From Heterobilharzia americana (taxonomy: Eukaryota > Platyhelminthes > Trematoda > Strigeidida > Schistosomatidae): 64,000 nucleotides of DNA. Below are positions 12,130 to 23,142 of the stretch, piece after piece (the stretch's first letter is position 1; each line of letters starts with the position of its first letter). The position numbers and the translations under genes were made by a program. Under the pieces are notes generated by a model. It was not told where the DNA came from, did not search any database, and saw only the letters and a program-made list of their open reading frames with translations. The stretch is from contig OX104127.1 of assembly GCA_944470555.2 (NCBI GenBank), forward strand, positions 136,046,786-136,110,785, written 5' to 3'.

Positions 12130-12400
12130 AGCTTAGAAAAGAAAGCTGCTGAGTGTATGGCTGTTATTCAGATACATTGCAGATACCAAGTGTTGAAGGT
12201 CTACTGAAGTCCCTCTCAAGCCTTCTTGAAGAGTAACAAAAACCTCACTAGTCACTAACCTGAAAGGGATGATGAAGCTCAACCATGCATGTGAAGCCAT
12301 CAACAGCCTCAATGAAATCTTACTTCCTAGCATCAGACGGGACATCCATGCAAACCAATCATGAAGCAATAACATGAAGTAACAGAGACTACATAAGGTT
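12130..12400 (-). pseudogene. RTE/SR2-like LINE fragment: RT thumb
   Basis: Minus-strand frame reads MLLLHDWFAWMSRLMLGSKI and then LQHL. This parallels the post-palm segment of the RTE-type elements here, where MLLxDWF..., an MxGS motif and LRHLW follow the YADD box by about 30 residues. Isolated from the fragment at 13050-13560 and not collinear with it, so a separate insertion remnant. Confidence 0.6.
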
Positions 12401-12404
12401 ATTT

Positions 12405-13045
12405 TATCTTCAAAATAAAGTAATCCATTGTCTTCTTGTTAGATAATGACAGAAACAATCGGCAGGAAGCCGATGATGACCTAGGTTTCGTGTTTGTCAG
12501 CACTCACTAGCCTGGCATATCTACAACCATAAGAAAACTAGTGTGTCTCCTTGATGATTCGAATGCGCAGCACAGTGCGAAAGTAGGAAACTTATTCACT
12601 GAGTTTTTCAGCCATAATTAACCCCCTTGTAGGACTGGATTGTGTGCATGAACTGATCGTCCACCAGCAAGTAGCTGATGCAGCTGGCTATTCTTTAGTG
12701 CTAAGCACTGATCGAAATCTACTGATCAAGTTTTACATTTTAACAATACATGCTATGAAAAGCTTTGAGAGATAGATAACAAACAATAGACATTTTTAAT
12801 GAAAATAATTTATATTATTGTGATTATGGGTGAAGTACTACCCCCCTTAAAGCACGAAATTAGTCATTCATTCATCCAGTGTGGTCAGTATAAAACACAT
12901 TAAAAACAACCACCAGTTTTGTTTAGCCTAGTCAATTAATTGCCTTTTGCATAGGCTACGTAGTACTATAGCAATTTTTCATACATCGAAACTCAATCAC
13001 TTACATTGGTAATGGGGTTTCATATTTTGACAAACAAAAATATGA
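12405..13045. other. Unassigned AT-rich stretch
   Basis: No feature supported. Confidence 0.4.
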
Positions 13046-13049
13046 AAAA

Positions 13050-13560
13050 ACTATTGACAGACACCAAGGACAGATAAAATCAACGAGGAACGTCGCACAC
13101 AACCTTATCGGTTCAAGTTGCTACACTACATTTCAGTGGCATACAAAGAACAAGTGGCTTAAAAAAGACTGATATCAAGGTAGAGAAGGATGCATAACAG
13201 AATAAACCATTTACAGATATTGGTTAGCACAAAATCTCGAAGACGTCAAGGAATGAATATATCTGCACCATGGTGACTGATTTTCAGTTGTCTCAACCCG
13301 GAGTTCTCAACCACTGATTCGTATCGTCTCGAGGACCTAAATCACGTAGTTCAGAGCTGCCTTTACGGTTTAGACTAACATTTACAGACTTCATGAACTA
13401 GCCTAGCGTCGTGCTCTGGTTACCCTAAACCCTCTTCAAACCTAATTCAACTTCTCCTAGCATCGTAGTAGATTGAAGTAGGCGACAGCTCGATATGCTC
13501 AGTATAACTGTTGTCATATTTAGTTTGTCTTAACTGTTAACGCTTTACGAAGAACAAGAA
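13050..13560 (-). pseudogene. Decayed RTE/SR2-like LINE 3' part
   Basis: Shares order and sequence with 57000-57700 and 43150-43500 (for example AAATCAACG, AAGACGTCAAGGAATGAATA and CTGCACCATGGTGACTGATTTTCAG). This is the reverse complement of the C-terminal tail that in 2770-3860 reads as a LINE. No open frame remains. Confidence 0.5.
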
Positions 13561-13574
13561 AACTATGTGAACAC

Positions 13575-13985
13575 TGATAGAAGATGCTTCTTCTGTGTGG
13601 GACTCTTCAGCAGTGTGCACTCACGACACTAACACCCCCCCCCACCACCACCACCACCACAGGTCGAACCCATGACCTTCAGGTTCCGTCCCTCGTACGT
13701 TACCATTGAGCTACTCGGTCGGAACACGATGGTCCATATTCCCAACTTCTGTCAGTTCACGATATAACGCGACTGCTACCCAATGTCATCAGTGAGTAGT
13801 TGTCATCATGGTCACCAGGTTTGCCCCACGGGTCACGGGTTGTCGTCATTGGAACTTCAGGAATCACCTCTCGAAGCTAGTATTCAATGAGCACTAGTTC
13901 AATTGAATTTGGAGGTTCATAGGGATTTATAGATTTCTTCAAGTTGGTACTTACCATAGATTGACATCAGTTGGAGGGACATTGG
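13575..13985 (-). mobile_element. Family-B SINE with C-tract and (CCA) run
   Basis: About 370 bases nearly identical to 16795-17160. Contains the A/B-box-like segments on the minus strand, a run of C plus ACC repeats at 13636-13662, and the conserved segment TCACGATATAACGCGACTGC. The hammerhead block survives only in its 5' half (GCTGAAGAGTCCCACAC). Confidence 0.7.
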
Positions 13986-14215
13986 AAACCTGGTGCACTC
14001 ACGACCCCAACCCGCCACAGATCGAACTCATGACCTTCAGGTTCCGTCGCCAGCACGTTAGCATTGAGCCACTCGGTCGGGATTCAATGGTCCATAATTT
14101 TCAACTCCTAACAGTCGATGACATCGTTTGACCCCCCCCCCCCAACTGATGTCAGTCCATGACGAATACCAACTTGAAAAAACATCAATTCCCACAAACC
14201 CCAAAATTCAACTAA
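13986..14215 (-). mobile_element. Second family-B SINE, joined to the preceding one
   Basis: Starts with the family end TTGACATCAGTTGGAGGGAC and a deleted hammerhead, then box-like AGGTTCCGTCGCCAGCACGTTAG. A run of C at 14132-14141 joins it to a reversed tail (CCAACTGATGTCAGTCCATGACG), so at least one rearrangement has occurred. Confidence 0.6.
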
Positions 14216-14219
14216 TAGA

Positions 14220-14990
14220 TAAGATAAGAAGACAACATTTTTCAGTAAATTCCATTTAAGGCTGTAGTGTAATGGGGTTTATGAAAACAATAGATGATAT
14301 AAGTCAAACAATTATACCACCTCAAAACCAAGTGAATGATTAACAGTTTATAATACACCAATTCATTCCTAGATTACAAAAATGATTCTACGCGTCCCAT
14401 GAACAACTGAAAATTCTCCCGTCATAACAACTCAGATAGGCGATTCGATATTTCTTACAAAAACATGACTATCGATTATGCAAATATGAAACGTTATCAC
14501 CTTCATTGCATACCTTCTCATTCTCCATCTTCTATTGGTTATTCCTTAAATGTCATAGTGTTTTCTTTTTAACAGCGTAATCCGCTGAACCAACGTGTTA
14601 AAACTTAGGAATCATGTTCTAAGGGAAGCTTGTTAATAAGTTATGAAGCAAAATATACTACTGAACAACTTCAGTAACTTAGAAACTACTCAGGCTGCTC
14701 TGTAGTTTTCTCCAGCCAGATTAGAATAATGTAAATAGCGGACAGGAATTCAGTTCGTTTAGGATCGAGCTCATATCAGCGGTGTACACGGACGATTTGG
14801 CTCACAACAATCGAATTACTTCAGATCACCTGAGTCAGGCTAGTTGACTTGCATGGATCGGCATACCTTAAATAGGATAATCAATTTGCAAAAGATTTAC
14901 ATACTCCACAGTTCATGTTGACATTTCTCACAGCTCAGTAGTTTTTCAACTGTCCGTCTGTCGTGTTAACAAGGTTTCCCGTTGAATACT
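14220..14990. other. Unassigned AT-rich stretch
   Basis: No feature supported. Confidence 0.4.
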
Positions 14991-14994
14991 ACTC

Positions 14995-15165
14995 AATGAA
15001 AATGAAAAATGAAAGACACTCAGTCACCTTATGTACATCCATTCAGTAGGCAATGAGCCCGACACCTACTGTGTGAGGATTAGGTGCTACTTCTAGCTGC
15101 CCAAACATCGGTAGGTGCAGCGAGGCTTGAATCAGTGTCCCAATGGTTAATAGACAGACTCAAGA
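14995..15165 (-). mobile_element. Family-D tRNA-like SINE fragment
   Basis: CCTTATGTACATCCATTCAG, CGACACCTACTGTGTGAGG and GCTGCCCAAACATCGGTAGG match the leading part of 58550-58725; the tRNA-like part is largely lost (GCTTGAATCAGTGTCCCAATGGTT). Confidence 0.5.
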
Positions 15166-15169
15166 CTGA

Positions 15170-16089
15170 TTTGTGAATTTTACTAGGGAATGCAAATATG
15201 AATCACTGTCGAATTCGAAACTTCAACTAGCTAAATGAATGGTAATTCTATGTAGTTACTAGGAGAACCTATCCCTCTCCAAGATTAAAAAAGACGATCT
15301 TTATAGGAATTAGTGTGACTTCAACGCATGCACAAGCAATATAAAGAGTAACTTCACTAAACGAAGAACGTGAAAAACACGCTTTAACAGTAAGTGTTAA
15401 CCACAGAAAAGTGAATATACATTTAAAAAGCTTATTTGATAAATTGTTTATCTTCAAAGTTACACGAAAACTTTTTTTTAAAAACAACCACGATAAGAAC
15501 GAGATATTGTAAAGTACGCAGATATCCAGGTAATCTGGCAGAAAGTAACAACTAAGTTTTAGAGGAACATCTCTTCTCTATGTAAAATGTTGTTATAACA
15601 TCATGACCGAATACATATGTGTAGGAGTGACGTTATGAAAAAAGACAAAATGAGAGAGTGGATGTTTTCTCGTTAAAGAAATTTTTCTGATCAAGTTGAC
15701 CTTGACAAATTCTTGAACTAACGAGCTACATCGTTGATTTGACTGTACTAGTGACAATGCACTAGTCCCTAAGATGATGTAGTAGTACAAAAGTGACATG
15801 GAGTGGTTAAAGTGGATTTGGGCAAGCCAGGTAATCTCATCAGCTTTTACACATTGAGTTTAACCAACTGCCTAGTGTACAACACACTTGAATTGAAATA
15901 CAAATTAAAAAATCGAAAAACCCAATATCATGTTAAATTCATTCCTCCACATCTCAAAAACCAATTTTATTCATGTAACGAAAAGAGGATTTTTTTTTCC
16001 TTTCAATTTTGATAATAAATTCCACAAACAAAGAAACCCTAACAACTAAATTTTATGCATATGTAGCAATAATGAGTAAAGCAATTTAC
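15170..16089. other. AT-rich sequence next to the HRD exon
   Basis: Presumed intron downstream (minus strand) of the exon at 16090-16215. No further kinase exon recognised; several short open frames have no family resemblance. Confidence 0.4.
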
Positions 16090-16215
16090 CTTATCCATTT
16101 GCATATGACCATAATTACACTCATCTTCTGTACATGCATAACCGAAATCGCATAGTTTTGCAATAAATCCATCTGTGATTACAACATTCCGTGCTGCAAC
16201 ATCTCTATGAACCAA
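16090..16215 (-). CDS. RTK-like kinase exon (HRD loop and DFG)
   Basis: This is the third recognised exon, exactly 42 codons in phase 0-0, preceded by CTTTTTTCATCAAG and followed by GTAAAT. It encodes LVHRDVAARNVVITDG, the catalytic loop. HRDxAARN is the tyrosine-kinase form, with catalytic Asp and Asn both present. It is followed by AKLCDFGYACTEDE with the Mg-binding DFG. The kinase therefore looks catalytically competent in the parts visible. The residue after DFG is Tyr rather than the more usual Leu. The activation-segment end (APE) and alpha-F (DxWSxG) must be in a further exon; I scanned 1-16089 on the minus strand for them without success, so that exon is probably outside the window. 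The gene is likely a membrane receptor, but ligand and subfamily cannot be told from this piece. Confidence 0.9.
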
Positions 16216-16677
16216 CTTGATGAAAAAAGATAGTAATATAAACATACGATGAAGCAGTCAAATGGAATATAATTTGAACGTTAAAAATTATTCATCTAAA
16301 TAGCTTTCTATAGAATAAGCATGATGCACAAAGGTATGTATATATCAACTACTGAATACAAACCGATAAATTGTTGATGACCTTGAACAAAGGAAGGGCA
16401 GAATCAACAGTGGTACATTGTGTTCTAGGTATTTTAATACTTTAAAAAACTTTAATCAGTCTCTTGGTTTCTACTCATTCAATATATATTATGACTGTAT
16501 TCGCCTAACAGATAACCGATAATTCCAGACGAAACTCTATACAGCTTTATTTCCTCTATTGAATAAATTTCCAAATGGCAACCATTTCGACGCTTCAATA
16601 CCTTGGCGATTCATTTTATTTTGTTTTACATAAAGATAAATCAGCAAGTCCACGCTAACCAAAATCAAAACTTAATT

Positions 16678-17235
16678 TGAAGGTTTGTGGGGATTTAGAG
16701 ATTTTTCCAGTTCGTATTCATCATGGACTGACATCAGTTGGAGGAACGTTGGAAACCTGGAAGCACTGAACAGCTGTTTCGTCCTAGTGTGGGACTCCTC
16801 AGCAGTGTGCACTCACGACACCAACACCCCCCCCCCCCACCACCACCACCACAGGTCGAACCCATGACCTTCAGGTTCCGTCCCTCGTACGTTACCATTG
16901 AGCTACTCGGTCGGAACACGATGGTCCATATTCCCAACTTCTGTCAGTTCACGATATAACGCGACTGCTACCCAATGTCATCAGTGAGTAGTTGTCCTCA
17001 TGGTCACCAGGTTTGCCCCACGGGTCACGGGTTGTCGTCATTGGAACTTCAGGAATCACCTCTCGAAGCTAGTATTCAATGAGCACTAGTTCAATTGAAT
17101 TTGGAGGTTTGTGGGGATTTCTGGACTTTTTTCAAGTTGGTATTCATCGTGGTCCATACTAGGACGAAATAGCTGTCCAGTACTCTCAGATTTTCAATGG
17201 TTCCCAAACTGATGTTAGTCCATGATCAATACTAC
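16678..17235 (-). mobile_element. Compound family-B SINE with intact-looking hammerhead
   Basis: Full copy lying in the kinase intron. On the minus strand: box A-like GTAGCTCAATGG (about 16899-16910), box B-like GGGTTCGACC, and the hammerhead at 16762-16809: ACACTG, CTGAGGA, stem II GTCCCACACTAGGAC, GAAA, minimal stem III CAGCTG, site GTT before CAGTG. A second, truncated copy in the same direction follows at 17105-17235. The run of C and CCA repeats at 16826-16852 makes the poly-His/poly-Gly short frames seen on both strands. Confidence 0.75.
16762..16809 (-). ncRNA. Hammerhead ribozyme motif, family-B SINE
   Basis: All invariant core bases are present: CTGANGA, GAAA and an NUH site. Stem II has four base pairs, stem I five. 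Stem III is only the self-complementary CAGCTG, as in the known Smα hammerhead, where it is CGCGCG; such forms cleave best as dimers. Activity is not tested here. Confidence 0.7.
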
Positions 17236-17654
17236 CTCTAAATTCTTAAGTTTGTTTTACATTTTGGAATTCCTTACAGTTGAGAATAAGGAAAGCTTTT
17301 GTTAAAGAACGTAAAAATACATGAGGTCCCCAGAAATTGTGGTGCATATTTGTAGCTCAAATGTTTACCAATTAAAATTCTACCTAAGTGGGCAACTTCA
17401 TGATAACATCCAGTTTACAAAGCCTATCTTATAGATGCAACAATGCTCTTGTAAATAATATGATCAAGGGTAAACATAGGAGTGTAAATACCATGGCAAG
17501 CCTATCAAAGTAGATCTATTGATATCCCAAATTACATGTTGAAAACCTCAATTAGATGTAAGTCAACATAAACCTCTTAAATAATAATTTACTCAATAAG
17601 TTAATTTCGATAGATTTAATCTCTCTTACAACAGATATTATTACAGGACTTAAA

Positions 17655-17785
17655 CAATGTGTTGTTGTTTGTATTATCCCATCGTTGACTGGACCGAGTT
17701 GATCGGTCTCTATTGGCATATAGGTTCCTGTGTGTAAGCCTCGATATTGCCTTGACTCCCCTGCTAGCCACTATCCATCATTAAT
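17655..17785 (-). mobile_element. Smα 5' module fragment
   Basis: Minus strand: CAATATCGAGGCTTACACAC, CAATAGAGACCGATCAACTC and the ACGATGGGATAATACAA segment, plus a piece of the 3' end (CTAGCCACTATCCATCATTA) in the opposite sense. Lies just downstream of the hinge exon. Confidence 0.65.
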
Positions 17786-17832
17786 ATAGAACTTAATAAA
17801 TAGTAATAAAAACGACTAAATAAATAACTCAC

Positions 17833-18101
17833 ATGTAATGATTCAAAGTACAATAGAGCATCTGCAATATTCAATGCAAATGTTAATAATTCTTTTATTT
17901 GCTGTTCAATTAAATCTTCAGATAATAGCCATTTGAATGCATCTAATTCTGATAAATTGATATACTGTGAGGGTGAACTAATCACTTGATCAATGCCTAC
18001 ATGACCATTACCAAGAAAATTCATCCCTTTTGGTCGAAGATTTCTAAGGAAATCACGTAAATTACCATAGATAGCCATTTCAAGAAGAATGAATGGACGA
18101 C
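17833..18101 (-). CDS. RTK-like kinase exon (hinge, kinase insert, alpha-E)
   Basis: This is the second recognised exon, 269 bases, entered through TTATTTTCAG and left through GTGAGT. It encodes RPFILLEMAIYGNLRDFLR, the beta-5/hinge and alpha-D region. Receptor tyrosine kinases of the FGFR, RET and VEGFR type have a similar x-GNLxxFLR motif. About 45 residues of polar kinase-insert-like sequence follow (SPSQYINLSELDAFKWLLSE), then the alpha-E helix ELLTFALNIADALLYFESLH. The exon ends in phase 0, so LH is followed directly by LVHRD in the next exon. The length of the insert suggests a split-kinase receptor class. No transmembrane or extracellular part is visible here. The reading frame runs on past the donor into intron sequence without a domain match, which supports the splice site. 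Confidence 0.88.
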
Positions 18102-18169
18102 CTGAAAATAAATAATTAATGGTGAATAATTAAATAATATTTAAAGCATAAGTAATAAAACTTCTATCT

Positions 18170-18385
18170 AGATGTTTATGGGGATCTTATTTATTGATTT
18201 CAGGCTTAGTGGTAACATGCTGGTCACGGGACCTTAAAGTCTTAGGTTCAATCCATGGTGGTGTCATAGGTGCGTATTATTGGGAAGTACCCATGTTAAG
18301 ATGAAACAGTTGTCCAGTTTTCCTACGTTCCGAATGGTTCTCCAACTAATATCAGTTTGTGATGAATATGAACTTGAAATTAATG
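18170..18385 (+). mobile_element. Family-B SINE, diverged
   Basis: GCTTAGTGGTAACATGCTGG (box A-like), TTAGGTTCAATCCATGG (box B-like), a degenerate hammerhead with GATGAAACAGTTGTCCAG, and the family tail. Lies about 70 bases upstream of the hinge exon acceptor, i.e. within the giant intron. Confidence 0.65.
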
Positions 18386-18389
18386 AGGT

Positions 18390-19090
18390 TTCAGATTTAC
18401 ACAGTTTAACGAAGGTAATAACAATCGTCAGGTACACATCTTGATAAAATCAGGATCCTAGAGCTGACACCAGTAAACATCATAAACTGATAAAATCACT
18501 GAAGCGGTTATGCAAGTCTAAAAGGTAGAATACGAAAGATTACACCTGAACCGTATGTGTGGTATATACCATGATTAAGGATGGCCTCATTTTATTCAGT
18601 TAAACATTTCATTCATATCTACCCGACACAGTCAATAAGAAAATGTTACTCATATGCTAGCTATACAATACGTTCACTTGAGACTAGGAATTCAGGTGTG
18701 AATAATATTCCAGTATAACTTAAGTATCAAGACATTGTACAATAACTCTACCACGAACATTTAATTACCACCTTATAAGTGTACTACACTTTCATGTCTA
18801 AATGCAAACTTCAACATTTGAACTGTGATAAGAAAAAAACTCCTGGGTAAAAAAATGAAGTCAATAGAATAAAGGATATAATAAGCACAAATGAATTTAC
18901 ATGATAACATCTAACCATCTTGTAACGATAGATCACGCCTCCATAGTATACAATAAAAATTTAACACCACTCATTATACAACAGCTGTATATTCTACAGA
19001 CTCCACGGTAGCTTGGCAAATCAATATAAAAACAACAGCCACTGTCTCTCCAGAATTACCTAAACGATGTATTTTTATCGGCAATTTTTA
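18390..19090. other. Unassigned AT-rich intron sequence
   Basis: No feature supported. Confidence 0.4.
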
Positions 19091-19094
19091 TCTT

Positions 19095-20470
19095 TTATTA
19101 TTTGTCCTTTGGGTTCCTAGTGGAACATAAGACTTCAATAGCACGTCTCCATTTCACTCTCTTCTCTCCAGTCTTCACAACCTGGATCCACCAATTCCCA
19201 AAAGCTTTCATTTCTTCCTCACACCATCTCCTCCATGTTAACCTCGGTGTGAGTCCAATCCGATCCATTTTCATTTTCTTCAACTGCACATTTGTTGGGT
19301 GATAGCTTCTTGGTTAGTTTGAACGTTGCCAGCCAGCCAGCCAGCCAAAGTGAGTTTCCTGTTGCTTATTCTTATTATTCTGGTCATCTATCTGATCGTC
19401 AGTGTCAGTATCGAGTGAGCGTAGACGACAGCTGTTGATGTGATGTATGTCTGCAGTTTGTTGGAAATACTTTTCGTAACGCACCGGCAAGTCTCTCAAC
19501 CATCACCATCACACAGAATCACTGACTTACTTGACTTGACTCAATTAGTGTTGAAAATCTGGATCTTGTTCACGCTTCAGTCTGAGTGCAGTGCAGTGCA
19601 GTGCAGTGCAGTAGATCTCCACACTGATTCCATATTGATGCACGAAGGCCTGTCTTGCCGTCTTTCTGATCCTGATATCCTCATCTGTGCTGCCTGTATT
19701 TGAAACCATGCTGCCTGCCATCGTAGGTGAAAGAGACTACTTCCTTCAGATTTCTCCTGTTGATAATGATTGGTGCTTGTTGTTGATGTTGTTGTTGGTT
19801 GAGTATCTTCATCACCTCTGTCTTCTCTACATTCACTTGAAGGAAGTCACGTCTTTGCTGCCCTGCCCTGCCTCTTCTGTCAACTTGTTACTTTTCACTT
19901 GTATATCTTCAAGCTTGTGGGGAGGCTAGACATAAATTACCAACGTTGGCGAAATTCAAACAGTCTAGGGTCCTTTCATCAGTCTATACAAACAGCGTTT
20001 GCCCATCTTCTCACAGCTCCTCACAGTTTCTTCCATCATCCACTCCACTCCAGTCCAATCAAACACAATTAGGAAGATCATTGGTGATAATAGGCGGCAA
20101 CCTTGTCCTACTCCTGTTTCCTATCTTCACTTCAAAGGCATCACTGAGCTTTCCATTGTGGATTACTTGGCTGGCATGTAGCCTCACCATATAGTATAGC
20201 ATATAGCTATTGAATGAGATTGATGAAGGTTTTTGGCAATAAAACCGTAGTGTTGAAGCAGCTGCCTGCCAAGTTGCTTGTTGGTCGACGCCTCGATCGA
20301 AGGCCTTTTCAAATTCGATGAAGTTGAGATAAAGTAGAGAGTTGACTGGCATTCTATACTCTGTTCTATGATGATGAGTAGCGTAGCGTTGCAATTTGAT
20401 CCGCACATGATTTGTTCTTCCTGAATCCAACCAGTCAGCCTGTTCCGGTCGTAACTTCGAATTCAGAGCC
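19095..20470 (-). pseudogene. LINE 3' end with RT palm remnant (copy 1)
   Basis: Minus strand. At 20059-20430 the RT palm reads LYLNFIEFEKAF (box A of the palm, FIDFEKAFD in intact LINEs), then VIHNGKLSDAFEVKIG, typical of the region before the GVRQGC box. The C-terminal end (19098-19289) reads VKTGEKRVKWRRAIEVLCSTRNPKDK. Between them the frame is lost and short tandem repeats (GTGCA at 19587-19612; CCAG at 19332-19346) have grown. It is different in sequence from the SR2-like copies. Probably RTE- or CR1-like; the clade is not secure. Confidence 0.7.
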
Positions 20471-20474
20471 TTTT

Positions 20475-20920
20475 TTTACTCTTTCCAGGATGATTTATCT
20501 GCAATATACTCTGCTAACAAAGGATCCATCCATTGATGAAGTGAATGAAAAGTATTTAAAGAAAATAATAATGAACTATTTGCATTATTTTGCACAGATC
20601 CACATGTGACAGTCCAACACACATCATATTTTATTGAGTCACTACAGATTAAAAGCGAAATAGTTCAACAATTATAGAAGTTTTTTTGAATAAAATGAAC
20701 TCCAGAATAATCATGTCTGTTTATTCATTGAAATGTAGGTTGCCATACACAAGTCAAATAAGTGAAATAACCAATAAAAATTACGAACTAAATCGAAGAG
20801 GTCAAATATTAACATGAAATTTATAACCATAGGCAATGAATAGTTTTCTACAAACAATATCGATTCACGGTGAACGCGTTAATCATACACCCACCAGGTT
20901 GGAGTTCAATGATTCACAGT
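20475..20920. other. Unassigned AT-rich intron sequence
   Basis: No feature supported. Confidence 0.4.
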
Positions 20921-20924
20921 TTCC

Positions 20925-21180
20925 TACTTCTGTCAGTTCACGATATAGCGTGACAATCCACTAAGGTTTTCACAGTTGACATATACTTAAATACCACCAC
21001 AGGTCACGGGGGTTTTCATTAGAACTTCGGGATATCCATCTCAAAGCATGTTACAGTAAAGGGTCGTGGGTGTGCACTGCTGCATATTACTTCCACAATA
21101 AGATCCCTAATAACTTCAAACTAAATTATAGTGTAGTGCTTTGAGATGGTTATCCCGAAGTTTTAATGAGACCATGACCC
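20925..21180 (-). mobile_element. Family-B SINE fragment
   Basis: TTCCTACTTCTGTCAGTTCACGATATAGCGTGAC and CACAGGTCACGGG plus AGAACTTCGGGAT match the 5' flank region of the family; an internal reversal follows near 21060-21180. Confidence 0.55.
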
Positions 21181-21279
21181 AGGGGGTCGACCAATATAAA
21201 GTAAAGTGAATGCCAACTGAAGACTCAGGTGGATAGTCCCGATATACTGCGAATCGATAGAAGTGGGAAGCTGCAAACC

Positions 21280-21435
21280 ACTGAGATCCAACCTGGTGGC
21301 TCAATGGTTAACGTGTTCCTCGTGATCTCTGGTCGGATCGTGGGTACGTGCTGCTGAGGAGTCCCATACCGGGACGAAACAGCTTTCCAGCGCTTCGAGG
21401 TTTTCAATGGATCTCCACTCCAGAATGTATGTACT
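21280..21435 (+). mobile_element. Family-B SINE with well-paired hammerhead
   Basis: Box A-like GGTGGCTCAATGGTTAACG, then the hammerhead at 21346-21395: GTGCTG pairs with CAGCGC (stem I, six pairs), CTGAGGA, GTCCCATACCGGGAC (stem II, extended), GAAA, then CAGCTTTC. Stem III has lost its closing C-G pair. Confidence 0.7.
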
Positions 21436-21439
21436 ACCT

Positions 21440-23142
21440 TAGGAATAAAATTAGCATTAACTTCAAAGTATAGTATCAATTCAATCTTGTTTTAATCACT
21501 TATCTACGGTTCTGGCGACTTTTCAATTTCAAATGGTAACATAAAAATAGGTTTAAAAATGACTTGAGAGTAGAACTTAAATAAACAATACGCAGTAGAC
21601 ACTGTGCAGTAAAGATATACGTTGAAATGCACACCGCACAGTAGTATGATGTTTGGCAGAAAAACGCGAATATTATATAAAGCAAATGTGTTTTCCAACT
21701 TCCACCTACAATATCTACTATAACTCTAGAGCGATTATAATAACACAACCACGACTAGCGAAAAAAAATGTACCCAATATATCCAGATTGGAGTCTTAGA
21801 GTTCACTCAGACAGTTTTTATTTAACCTAGAGTAAAGGTGAAGTAAGCAGTAGTGCGTTATTACAACTTTCACTAAGCACCATTTGATTAAACAAGAGGA
21901 CTAAAAAACCAACTAACTTATCAACCTTTCGGGGTTTTTTTTCTTTCTGACAAATATCGTGTATGTGTCGAACAAGTTTATATAGTTGAATCACAACTAT
22001 ACTGCCACAAATATATATTCTACAAGAGAATGATTACAGACAAATACAATCACATCAATCATTATCATAAGACATGCTCTGAAAAGTATTCATCATTAAC
22101 GTTGAAAGTAAGAATAAGTCTTCACTACATTGTAATTCCTACGATGTCTACGTCATAACCTGACCAAAATTTCATTGGAATGAGAAGTATAAAACTGCTT
22201 TCTAATTTTTTCTTTCCCACACGGTCAGTACTAGGGTCTTTCTACTATAGGTCATTCAGTAGAGAACTTATCTTTATTGATTTCGAGGCTAACCGCACAA
22301 ATCATCAAGTTTGTCATTTCATAAATAGAGAGTTTACTAGTCAATAATTTCCGAATAGTCAACTTAGTATCTATAATTATGCAAACAACAAATAAACCAC
22401 TTTTCAGTATTTTTGGCGATAATTTAGTTTTTCGCAAACCAATTGTTGTAGTCACTACATGAATTAAGCATGCTAGCATATTTCCCATTTGAAATTCCCG
22501 AAAAAAATGTAATGAAGCTAATTCAAGAACTGTCATCCACACGATAGATTTGAGTTTATCATTTATGCTTAACTTTGATTAAAAGGTAACTGTATAAAAA
22601 TAATACGGTATATGAACAGGTTTCTCAATGCACTAGATGCAAAGAGGCATAATATCGATATGCATTCCATCATTTATTCCACTGAATCAATAGGAGCTTC
22701 AGAAGCTTTGAATAACTTAAAGTAATCACAGCCAGGTAAATATTTGACTTTGATTTTATGAAGACAACTAGACAGCTTCTTCCAAAATCCTTGAATTAGC
22801 TAGTTCGGAAACACATTAAACCATCAACGATATAGAAGGAGCACCAAAAAACATTCGAAACAACTGAGGTAGATAAACGTACACACTTATTAAAAAAGGG
22901 AAACAAGAAATTTTCATAAATAACAATAAAAAAAGTATCCGGTTACATTAGTGGCGTATCGGAGACTAACAAAAGTCATGTGATCCAGAGGGAATCGCTG
23001 GTTGGATTCCATCGACCGCTTTGTGCAGCATATCCACGAAACTAAGAAAATACTCATACCGATAGCTTTTGACAGATGTCAGATAGCTGCAAGCTCAAAA
23101 CTTCTTTATACCCGTCATCAATGTCTATCCACAATCTCAAGC
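21440..23142. other. Unassigned AT-rich intron sequence
   Basis: No exon or element recognised on either strand. Confidence 0.4.

Larger units (their letters stand above)
16216..17832 (-). other. Intron between hinge exon and HRD exon (1.6 kb)
   Basis: GTGAGT donor at 17832 and CATCAAG acceptor at 16216, minus strand. The intron holds a compound family-B SINE (16678-17235) and an Smα 5' fragment (17655-17785). The rest is AT-rich with no recognisable signal. Confidence 0.75.

Noticed and set aside
1..16089. Search for the kinase APE/DxWSxG exon on the minus strand
   Set aside because: No sequence with acceptor in phase 0 and these motifs was seen, so none is reported; the exon may lie beyond the window.
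16734..16959. Short frames with poly-Gly or poly-His runs
   Set aside because: They come from the C/CCA-rich tract of a family-B SINE and are interrupted by SINE structure on both sides.
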